Assembly: GCA_002506255.1 (NCBI GenBank)
Contig: DAXF01000082.1
Span: 9,054 to 14,125, forward strand
Reading direction: 5' to 3'
DNA: 5,072 bases
Source of the DNA: Methanomassiliicoccaceae archaeon UBA367
GTDB taxonomy: Archaea; Thermoplasmatota; Thermoplasmata; Methanomassiliicoccales; Methanomethylophilaceae
Shown: piece after piece, positions 1-5,072 of the stretch
Numbering within the stretch: the first letter of the stretch is position 1
Layout: every line of letters begins with the position of its first letter
Made by a program: the position numbers and the translations under genes
Notes under the pieces: model-generated
What the model was told of the DNA's origin: nothing
Database searches by the model: none
What the model saw: the letters and a program-made list of their open reading frames with translations, nothing else

Positions 1-758
1 ATCAGATCCTTGTTCCCGACAGCATATCCGAGCCTGTAACCTGTCATGTTGAACGTTTTGGAGAAAGACCCGAACTCTATGCAATCCTTGCCCGCCTCAA
101 GCGCGGAAGGTGCCATGTATCCGTCGAAGCACATCTCCGAATATGCATTGTCGTAGCAGAAGATAGTGCCGTTCTCCACGCACCAGTCCTGCAGCTTTTT
201 CAGATATCTCGCGTCGCAGGTGGCGCCGGTGGGATTATTCGGATAGTTGGCGTACAGCATCCTGGCCCCTTCTGGGCAGTCGGCAGGGTCCAGCAGCCAA
301 TCCTTTTCCGGACGCAGCGGCACCTTCACGCACTCCGCATTGTTGAATATGGTGGCAGCAGCCGAGTAAACGGGATATCCGGGGCTCGGAGCTATTATTG
401 TCTCCCCATCATTTACGAAGGACTGGGCTATGTTGAATATCCCCTCTTTCGATCCTATGGTGACACAGACCTCCTTGTCCGGGTCCACATCAACGCCGAA
501 TCGGACCTTGTACCAGTCCGCAACCGCTACGCGCAGGGATCTCTCTCCGGCGCTGGATGAGTAATTGTGGTTCTCCGGCTTCGCGACCTCTCTCTGCAGA
601 GCCTCTATTATCGGTTGGGGGGTCGGGAGGTCCGGGTCCCCTATTCCGAAATCAATGATATCTATGCCTTGGGCCCTCTTCTTTGCCGTCATCTCATCCA
701 GCATCACGAAGAGGTACGGCGGCAGTGCTTTCAGCCTTTCTGCGAACTCGTATTCCAT
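1..758 (-). CDS. dapL: LL-diaminopimelate aminotransferase, N-terminal 252 residues (runs off left edge)
   Basis: PLP-dependent class I/II (fold type I) aminotransferase. Family knowledge: DapL transfers an amino group from glutamate to tetrahydrodipicolinate, giving LL-DAP in one cytosolic step and replacing DapD/DapC/DapE. My translation starts MEYEFAERLKALPPYLF. It shows the early FGIGDPDLPTP motif (residues 37-47), GSKEGI (102-107, characteristic of the DapL group), SPGYPVY (125-131), NYPNNPTG (171-178, Asn175 expected to contact PLP), YDNAYSE (202-208, Asp203 and Tyr206) and SFSKTFNMTGYRLG (231-244), where Lys234 should form the PLP Schiff base and Arg242 is the conserved downstream Arg. 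About 130-140 C-terminal residues, including the substrate-carboxylate Arg, are missing because the window ends. The ATG at 758 lies one base after the dapF stop, and GGAGGG ends 6 nt upstream. Position in a dap operon supports DapL over a generic aspartate or alanine aminotransferase, although the fold alone cannot prove substrate. Confidence 0.9.
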   Translation of the reverse strand, partial: MEYEFAERLKALPPYLFVMLDEMTAKKRAQGIDIIDFGIGDPDLPTPQPIIEALQREVAKPENHNYSSSAGERSLRVAVADWYKVRFGVDVDPDKEVCVTIGSKEGIFNIAQSFVNDGETIIAPSPGYPVYSAAATIFNNAECVKVPLRPEKDWLLDPADCPEGARMLYANYPNNPTGATCDARYLKKLQDWCVENGTIFCYDNAYSEMCFDGYMAPSALEAGKDCIEFGSFSKTFNMTGYRLGYAVGNKDL

Positions 759-759
759 C

Positions 760-1602
760 TTATTCCCTCCAGAATCCGTCGAACACCAGGACCGCAGGGC
801 CCTTCATGTTGACGGAGCTCAGATCCTTGGCGACAGTTATCTTCAGTGTGCCGCCCAGCAGATTCACATCTATGGGTGTATCGTAAGGCACGAGTCCGTT
901 CAGGCAGGCCGCCACGGTAGCTGCGCCCGCACCGGTTCCGCAGGCCATGGTCCATCCCGCACCCCTCTCGTAGACACGGAGGTCTATAGCTTTGTTAGCG
1001 ACCGTAGCGAATCCCACGTTCACCTTCTGAGGGAACCTCGGATCGGAGCCTATCACGGGCCCCAAGCTCTTCACTGCCTCGCCGCCCAAGTTATTGAATG
1101 TTACGAAATGAGGGTTGCCCATGCTCACGGCAGTCCCCTTTATCTCGGTGTCTCCGAATCTTATTGACTGGTTGACGAATCTCGGTCCTTCGTCGTAGAT
1201 CATGGGCACGGCTGCAACCTCCAGGGACGCAGCACCTAATCCAACGGAAACGCTGGATACTTTCCCGTCGCTTCCCTTCTCCACAATTATCCTCTTGTTC
1301 CCGGCCAGGGTGTTAATTGTGAACTCATCCTTCTTGACGATCCCGAAATCCGATACGTGCTTGGCAAGGCACCTTATGCCGTTACCGCACATCTCGGCCT
1401 CGCTCCCGTCAGAGTTGATTATGCGCATGGAAACGTCGGCGCCCTTCATACCGGGGAGAAGGTAAAGGAAACCGTCCGCTCCTATTCCGAATCTGCGTTT
1501 ACATCCGCGTGCTACCTTCTCCGGATCTATGCGCACGGATTCGTTTATTCCGTCCACTATTACGAAGTCGTTCCCGGTACCGTGATATTTCCAAAATTTC
1601 AT
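760..1602 (-). CDS. dapF: Diaminopimelate epimerase
   Basis: Cofactor-independent cytosolic epimerase that converts LL-DAP to meso-DAP by a two-cysteine, two-base mechanism. The 280-residue product has the usual family length and two pseudo-symmetric halves. Visible motifs are FWKYHGTGNDF (3-13), RRFGIGADG (36-44), the first catalytic cysteine in MCGNGIRC (Cys72), GNPHFV (162-167) and the second catalytic cysteine in ACGTGAGA (Cys221). I start at the ATG at 1602, giving MKFWKYHGTGNDF. A longer frame from 1638 adds 12 residues with no family counterpart and overlaps lysA by 40 nt, whereas 1602 gives a 4-nt ATGA overlap with the lysA stop and a GGAAGGA site 8 nt upstream. It ends in TAA one base before dapL. 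All key residues are intact. In an organism without peptidoglycan, as most archaea are, the product would serve only lysine synthesis. Confidence 0.96.
   Translation of the reverse strand: MKFWKYHGTGNDFVIVDGINESVRIDPEKVARGCKRRFGIGADGFLYLLPGMKGADVSMRIINSDGSEAEMCGNGIRCLAKHVSDFGIVKKDEFTINTLAGNKRIIVEKGSDGKVSSVSVGLGAASLEVAAVPMIYDEGPRFVNQSIRFGDTEIKGTAVSMGNPHFVTFNNLGGEAVKSLGPVIGSDPRFPQKVNVGFATVANKAIDLRVYERGAGWTMACGTGAGAATVAACLNGLVPYDTPIDVNLLGGTLKITVAKDLSSVNMKGPAVLVFDGFWRE
765..770 (-). promoter_or_regulatory. Ribosome binding site of dapL (GGAGGG)
   Basis: GGAGGG sits 6 nt before the dapL ATG and falls within the last sense codons of dapF (Phe-Trp-Arg-Glu-stop). It is the strongest Shine-Dalgarno match in the window. 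It fixes the dapL start and suggests that ribosomes finishing dapF are in position to begin dapL. Confidence 0.75.
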
Positions 1603-2861
1603 TTTCTCAATCCTTCCGGTATGATCTGGTTGCGCCAAAGGTCTTCCATTTCCTCAGCCTTCCTGATGAGGCGTGCCTTCCCGTTGCTTACCAGGACCTC
1701 AGCGCACCTGGGTCTGGAGTTGTATTCGCTGGACATGGAGAACCCGTATGCTCCGGCGGTGAACGCCGCAACAAGGTCCCCTTCCTCTGGGTCCGGCATG
1801 ATGCGGTCATGTGCCAGATAATCCCCGCTTTCGCATATGGGGCCTACTACGTCATACTTGCCGCTGCATGCCTTGTTGAATTTATTCGCTATAGCCACCA
1901 TGTGGTATGAGTCATAGAATGCGGGTCTGACGAGGGTATTGAATCCCGCGTCGACCCCTATGTACTTTTTCGTTTCCGCATCCTTGACATCCACGCATCT
2001 GGTCAGGAGCACTGTGGAATCGGCGACTATGTATCTTCCCGGCTCGATAACAACGGTCTTGATGTCCGTTTCTTCCTGTATTATCTCGGTGACGAGGCTG
2101 GCCAGTTCTTCTACGTCAGTCTCCTCTTCCTGCAGCCTGTAAGGCACTCCCACGCCGCCGCCTATATCTATGAACTCCAGATTTATGCCCGTTTTGTCCC
2201 GGATCTCATTGGCCAGATCGGAGAGGACCTCTGCCACATCTGTGAATTGATCTATGCCCTCCCCTCCGGATCCGGTGTGGGCGTGTATCCCTCTTATGTC
2301 GAAACCGAGATCCTTCGCTCTTGTGTATACGGGTATCGTTCTCTTGATGGGTATCCCGAATTTGGATCCCTTGCCCCCAGTCATGACCTTGACGCCGTGA
2401 CCGGATGCCACCCCGGGCGTGATCCTGAACGATATCTTGACATCCGTGGATATTTTGGCAAGCCTCTCCAGTTCTGATTCGGAGTCCACGTTTATCATGC
2501 AGCCTGCACTCACCAGTGCCCCCAGCTCTTCGTTGCTGACATTGACCCCGGTATAGAGTATCCGGTCCGGGGAGAAACCGGCCTTGATGCAGGACAGTAC
2601 TTCTCCTATGGAAACGGCATCTATGCAGCTGCCCTCTTGTTCCAGGATGCGCAGGACAGCAAGATTTGTATTGGCCTTGCAGGCGTAGTTCACTCTGGTA
2701 TCCATGTACTTGGAGAAGGCCCCGTGGATTCTTCGGTAGTTCTCTCTTATCCTCTTTTCCTCCGTCACATAGACGGGGGTTCCGAACTCTTCCGCTATCT
2801 CCGTCGCGGCAATGCCGTCTATCAGCATGATGCCGTCCTTCCCCTCGTACTCTCTGATCAT
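1599..2861 (-). CDS. lysA: Diaminopimelate decarboxylase
   Basis: PLP-dependent fold-type III (alanine racemase-like) decarboxylase that converts meso-DAP to L-lysine and CO2, the last step of the pathway. The product is 420 residues, typical for LysA. The N-terminal barrel carries YACKAN (59-64) with Lys62 as the expected PLP Schiff base, then GIHAHTGSG (191-199), the glycine-rich phosphate-binding DIGGGVG (232-238) and EPGRYIVA (273-280). The C-terminal beta domain has CESGD (343-347), with the Cys contributed across the dimer, and AYGFSMSSEYNSRPR (371-385), with the conserved Tyr and Arg. CES and the AYG..M.S.YN.RPR signature are typical of LysA rather than of ornithine or arginine decarboxylases. 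The ATG at 2861 overlaps the aspartokinase stop by 4 nt (ATGA) and has GAGGGG 5 nt upstream. The stop at 1599 overlaps the dapF start in the same way. No defect is seen. Confidence 0.96.
   Translation of the reverse strand: MIREYEGKDGIMLIDGIAATEIAEEFGTPVYVTEEKRIRENYRRIHGAFSKYMDTRVNYACKANTNLAVLRILEQEGSCIDAVSIGEVLSCIKAGFSPDRILYTGVNVSNEELGALVSAGCMINVDSESELERLAKISTDVKISFRITPGVASGHGVKVMTGGKGSKFGIPIKRTIPVYTRAKDLGFDIRGIHAHTGSGGEGIDQFTDVAEVLSDLANEIRDKTGINLEFIDIGGGVGVPYRLQEEETDVEELASLVTEIIQEETDIKTVVIEPGRYIVADSTVLLTRCVDVKDAETKKYIGVDAGFNTLVRPAFYDSYHMVAIANKFNKACSGKYDVVGPICESGDYLAHDRIMPDPEEGDLVAAFTAGAYGFSMSSEYNSRPRCAEVLVSNGKARLIRKAEEMEDLWRNQIIPEGLRK
1611..1617 (-). promoter_or_regulatory. Ribosome binding site deciding the dapF start (GGAAGGA)
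   Basis: GGAAGGA lies inside the 3' end of lysA, 8 nt before the ATG at 1602. It supports that ATG as the dapF start rather than the in-frame ATG at 1638. Confidence 0.65.
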
Positions 2862-4231
2862 TCAATCCCCTCTCCCACTATGAACTTCTGGTGCAGGATC
2901 TTGACCACGTCAGTGACGGAGTCCGTGGGTACCACGAAGTTAAGGGAAACGTCGGATGCCCCCTCGGAGATCATCTCCACGTTGGCTCCCACCTCCTTCA
3001 CTGCACCGAAGACGTCCCCGGAGAAGCCCTGGTAGGACAATAAGCTGTCGCCGACGGCGCAGACCAGAGCAACATTGCTCTTCACATCTATGCGCTCTAT
3101 ATCCTTGGAGTCCAGGAGGTTGAGGTTCTTCAGTGTCTGCTTCACGTCCAGATTGTGAATCAGGAATGCTATCGTGGAAAGCGAGGTTGATATGGCGTAT
3201 ACTGCGACGCCCGCATCCGCCAATTTCTCAACTATCCTGGCGACGATTATGGGCCTGTAGGCTATGTCTGCCGCAGATACCGTGATTATGGAGAGATCCA
3301 CCTTCATCGCAACGCTCTTCAGCAGCTTGTTGTCGGAGTGCCTGCTGAGATTGTGTATCACAGTTCCGCAGTTGGATGGGTCATAGGAGTTCTTTATCCA
3401 AAGGGGTATGTGCTTCCTTCTTACAGGCTCTATGGTCCTGGGGTGAAGAACCTTGGCGCCGAAGTATGCCAGTTCTCCAGCTTCGCTGTAGTTCATCTCC
3501 TTTATCGTTTTGGCGTTGGGCACGACCCGCGGGTCAGCGCTCATGAAACCGTTGACATCAGTCCAGATCTCCACAGAACTGGCATTCATGGCGTTGCCTA
3601 TCGCAGCCGCCGCATAATCCGAGCCTCCCCTTCCGAAGGTCAGGGCCTTTCCGCTGTCGGTCACCCCGTAGTAGCCGGATATCACAGGTATGACTCCGTT
3701 CTGGAGCATAGGTTTGACGACCATGTTGATCTTGAGAGAGGTCTTATCCAAGTCCGCGGTGCCGTTCAGGGGCCTGCCCTCCGCAAATATGCCCGCTTCC
3801 TCCGAGGTAAGCGCAACGGACTCGAACCCCATGGTTCTTATGAGATGAGCCAAAGTAAGGCTGGAGAATCTCTCTCCCTGGGATATGAACAGGTCCTCGA
3901 AATAGGGGTCCTTCCGGGTCTCCTCGTCGAGCATGAGCCCTTTCATCAGTCCGAGGCGTTCGTCAAGGTCCTTCTTGTAAGATTCGAGAGCCTCTCCCGC
4001 GAATAGCTTCTCAGCAACGTCCATGTGCCTGTCGTAGAACAGCTTGGCTGCCCCCTCCGGGTCCTTGAACCCGTTCTCCATGGTCCCGATCAGGAAATTG
4101 GTTATTCCGGACATGGCAGAGACCACCACGACCTTCCCTCCGTCCTTCTCGATTATTATTTTCGCCACTCTCTTCAGAGCCTCGGCGGAGCCGACGCTGG
4201 TCCCTCCAAACTTCATTACTGTTACGATCAT
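2858..4231 (-). CDS. Aspartate kinase, monofunctional, with C-terminal ACT domains
   Basis: Cytosolic enzyme that phosphorylates L-aspartate to 4-phospho-L-aspartate, the entry step for lysine, threonine and methionine. The 457-residue product has an amino-acid kinase domain at roughly 1-295: KFGGTSVGS (7-15, nucleotide/phosphate loop), VVVVSAMSG (34-42), SQGERFS (117-123, Glu120 expected to bind aspartate), TFGRGGSDY (198-206) and TDVNGFMSADPR (224-235). Two ACT-like regulatory segments follow, at about 310-375 (including ISTSLSTIAFLI, 347-358) and 388-450 (including GANVEMISEGASD, 415-427). No homoserine dehydrogenase domain is fused, so it is a lysC/ask-type enzyme rather than ThrA/MetL. 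The ATG at 4231 gives a 4-nt overlap with the dapB stop and has GAGGT 9 nt upstream. A second in-frame ATG at 4216, just before KFGGTS, is possible but less well placed. Location among lysine genes suggests feedback by lysine, which is inference; archaeal aspartokinases may also respond to threonine. Confidence 0.95.
   Translation of the reverse strand: MIVTVMKFGGTSVGSAEALKRVAKIIIEKDGGKVVVVSAMSGITNFLIGTMENGFKDPEGAAKLFYDRHMDVAEKLFAGEALESYKKDLDERLGLMKGLMLDEETRKDPYFEDLFISQGERFSSLTLAHLIRTMGFESVALTSEEAGIFAEGRPLNGTADLDKTSLKINMVVKPMLQNGVIPVISGYYGVTDSGKALTFGRGGSDYAAAAIGNAMNASSVEIWTDVNGFMSADPRVVPNAKTIKEMNYSEAGELAYFGAKVLHPRTIEPVRRKHIPLWIKNSYDPSNCGTVIHNLSRHSDNKLLKSVAMKVDLSIITVSAADIAYRPIIVARIVEKLADAGVAVYAISTSLSTIAFLIHNLDVKQTLKNLNLLDSKDIERIDVKSNVALVCAVGDSLLSYQGFSGDVFGAVKEVGANVEMISEGASDVSLNFVVPTDSVTDVVKILHQKFIVGEGIE
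2867..2872 (-). promoter_or_regulatory. Ribosome binding site of lysA (GAGGGG)
   Basis: GAGGGG ends 5 nt before the lysA ATG. An overlapping GGAG slightly upstream gives a second possible pairing register. The site is inside the last codons of the aspartokinase gene, consistent with coupled translation. Confidence 0.6.
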
Positions 4232-5010
4232 AGGCCGAGCACCTCGCTCATGCTGTGTAATTTACCGTCCTTCTTACCGGCAACCCATCTTATAGTCCTA
4301 AGGCAGCCGGATGCCAAAGCTTCCCTGGATATCGCTCTGTTGGTCAATTCAATGACCTCGTTGCTGTTGCCGAAAAGCACCGTGTGGTCGCCCACTATGC
4401 CGCCCGCCCTTACGGAATGCATTCCGATCTCTCTGCCCCTGGGTCCGGCAACGCCCTCTCTTCCGTAGGAGACGTTCTCTATCCCAGTCGCCGCCTGTAG
4501 CCTTCTGAGCGCCTCCCTGGCGGTACCAGATGGAGAGTCCTTCTTCGAAGAATGGTGAGCCTCTATGATCTCCACATCATAATCTGGCAGATATCCAGCG
4601 AGGATCTCGCACATCTTCAAGAAAACGTTTATTCCGACTGCGAAGTTGGCAGACACGACGGCTGACGTGCCGTGCTCCCTGACAGCTGCGGCCAGGGCCT
4701 CCATTGTGACCGCATCCACGGCGGTAGTGCCGAGAATCAGATTCGTTCCGGTCTCAGGCACGGATGCCACTGTTGCACTGGCTGCCGAAGGGGTCGTGAG
4801 ATCCACGTAGACATCCGCATCCTCCAGGAGCTTCTTCAGGGTCATCGGTCCCGAGGCCACTATCCCTCTGGATATCTCCCTTCCGATGTTGCCGCCGTTC
4901 TCGGATACGGTAGCGCCTGTAAGTCTCAGGTCCTCTGATGCCGTGATCATATCGCAGACCATACGGCCCAGTTTACCGGTGGCGCCGCCGACGACAACCT
5001 TCGTAATCAA
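4228..5010 (-). CDS. dapB: 4-hydroxy-tetrahydrodipicolinate reductase
   Basis: NAD(P)H-dependent cytosolic reductase that converts the DapA product to tetrahydrodipicolinate, the substrate of DapL. The 260-residue product matches the family's usual length. It has an N-terminal Rossmann fold with VVVGGATGKLGRM (5-17, GxxGxxG nucleotide loop), GTT at 94-96, and SANFAVGINV (120-129) leading into the substrate domain. The family signature EAHHSSKKDSPSGTA (150-164) carries the expected catalytic His152/His153 and Lys156. RAGGIVGDHTV (201-211) and the C-terminal KLHSMSEVLGL also match. The start is TTG at 5010. Upstream in frame there is no ATG, GTG or TTG before a TAG, and GAGGGGG lies 8 nt ahead, so TTG is the only credible start. 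The reading frame is intact and ends by 4-nt overlap with the aspartokinase start. The position equivalent to E. coli Arg39, which binds the NADPH phosphate, appears not to be Arg (alignment by eye). Confidence 0.96.
   Translation of the reverse strand: MITKVVVGGATGKLGRMVCDMITASEDLRLTGATVSENGGNIGREISRGIVASGPMTLKKLLEDADVYVDLTTPSAASATVASVPETGTNLILGTTAVDAVTMEALAAAVREHGTSAVVSANFAVGINVFLKMCEILAGYLPDYDVEIIEAHHSSKKDSPSGTAREALRRLQAATGIENVSYGREGVAGPRGREIGMHSVRAGGIVGDHTVLFGNSNEVIELTNRAISREALASGCLRTIRWVAGKKDGKLHSMSEVLGL
4241..4245 (-). promoter_or_regulatory. Ribosome binding site of the aspartokinase gene (GAGGT)
   Basis: GAGGT lies in the last codons of dapB, 9 nt before the ATG at 4231. It favours that ATG over the in-frame one 15 nt further on. 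Confidence 0.55.
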
Positions 5011-5018
5011 AACGCTCG

Positions 5019-5025
5019 CCCCCTC
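5019..5025 (-). promoter_or_regulatory. Ribosome binding site deciding the TTG start of dapB (GAGGGGG)
   Basis: GAGGGGG sits 8 nt before the TTG at 5010, and its first two bases are part of the upstream TGA stop (5026-5024). It supports the non-ATG start and sits in the only multi-base intergenic gap of the window (5011-5023). Confidence 0.7.
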
Positions 5026-5072
5026 AGATAAGTCCCAGATCCTCTATGTCCGAGTCGAGCACGGCGGCTCCG
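5024..5072 (-). CDS. dapA: C-terminal tail of a probable 4-hydroxy-tetrahydrodipicolinate synthase (runs off right edge)
   Basis: One frame stays open from the right edge to TGA at 5026-5024 and encodes the last 15 residues, GAAVLDSDIEDLGLI. A short helix followed by an [ED]LGL[IL] ending is common at the C terminus of DapA proteins, and dapA is the expected neighbour just upstream of dapB. DapA is an (alpha/beta)8 Schiff-base aldolase that condenses pyruvate with aspartate semialdehyde. None of its active-site residues is in the window, so the call rests on a short tail and on context. A different upstream gene cannot be ruled out. The stop is followed by a 13-bp gap to dapB. Confidence 0.6.
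   Translation of the reverse strand, partial: GAAVLDSDIEDLGLI

Noticed and set aside
565..1167. 200-codon plus-strand open frame opposite dapL and dapF
   Set aside because: It lies antisense to two genes with full family motifs, straddles their junction, and its translation shows no recognisable domain. It is a by-product of GC-rich third positions on the other strand.
1603..1638. Upstream ATG at 1638 as the dapF start
   Set aside because: The 12 extra residues precede the universally N-terminal FWKYHGTGNDF motif and would overlap lysA by 40 nt. The ATG at 1602 has a well-spaced ribosome site and matches the junction style of the operon.
1357..1910. Two overlapping plus-strand open frames of 154 and 133 codons opposite dapF and lysA
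   Set aside because: Both are antisense shadows across the lysA/dapF junction, without family motifs.
2206..2865. 219-codon minus-strand frame overlapping lysA in another phase
   Set aside because: The translation is rich in Arg, Gly and His and of low complexity, as expected from out-of-frame reading of lysA. The LysA motifs are all in the other frame.
3338..4006. 222-codon plus-strand open frame opposite the aspartokinase gene
   Set aside because: It is entirely antisense to the kinase domain, has no recognisable motif, and the opposite strand is clearly coding.
4216..4231. Internal ATG at 4216 as the aspartokinase start
   Set aside because: It would still give a complete KFGGTS motif, but the ATG at 4231 has the better-spaced GAGGT and the ATGA overlap seen at the next two junctions.
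4025..4468. 147-codon plus-strand open frame across the dapB/aspartokinase junction
   Set aside because: It is antisense to two well-supported genes and contains no recognisable domain.
5011..5023. Promoter or regulatory leader in the dapA/dapB gap
   Set aside because: Thirteen bases hold only the ribosome binding site and a spacer. There is no room for a promoter, riboswitch or terminator.

Overview
The window is a single, tightly packed minus-strand operon for the diaminopimelate (DAP) branch of lysine biosynthesis. Transcription runs from right to left: the last codons of a probable dapA (5072-5024), dapB (5010-4228), a monofunctional aspartokinase (4231-2858), lysA (2861-1599), dapF (1602-760), and the first 252 codons of an LL-diaminopimelate aminotransferase, dapL (758 to the left edge). 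Only 14 bases lie outside coding sequence: 13 between dapA and dapB, and one between dapF and dapL. The three junctions dapB/ask, ask/lysA and lysA/dapF are all 4-nt ATGA overlaps, and each start has a purine-rich Shine-Dalgarno sequence inside the preceding gene.

The enzymes fit one pathway. Aspartokinase phosphorylates aspartate. Aspartate-semialdehyde dehydrogenase (asd, not in the window) would make the semialdehyde. DapA condenses this with pyruvate, DapB reduces the product to tetrahydrodipicolinate, DapL aminates that directly to LL-DAP, DapF epimerises LL-DAP to meso-DAP, and LysA decarboxylates meso-DAP to L-lysine. DapL makes the succinylase and acetylase steps (DapD/DapC/DapE) unnecessary, and none of those genes is seen here.

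The sequence looks like an archaeon, perhaps a methanogen of moderate GC content. Reasons are frequent ATA (Ile) and AGA/AGG (Arg) codons alongside GC-rich third positions, a TTG start, strong internal Shine-Dalgarno sites, and the dapL pathway variant. A Methanomassiliicoccales-type genome would fit, but a bacterium that uses dapL is not excluded. This placement is inference.

The operon promoter, any leader regulator and the terminator lie outside the window. No RNA gene, mobile element, repeat array, CRISPR or gene of unknown function was found. The long plus-strand reading frames are antisense shadows of the real genes. I see no previously undescribed system here. The points worth a second look are the coupled gene architecture, the pathway variant, the likely lysine-dedicated aspartokinase and the possible cofactor preference of DapB.
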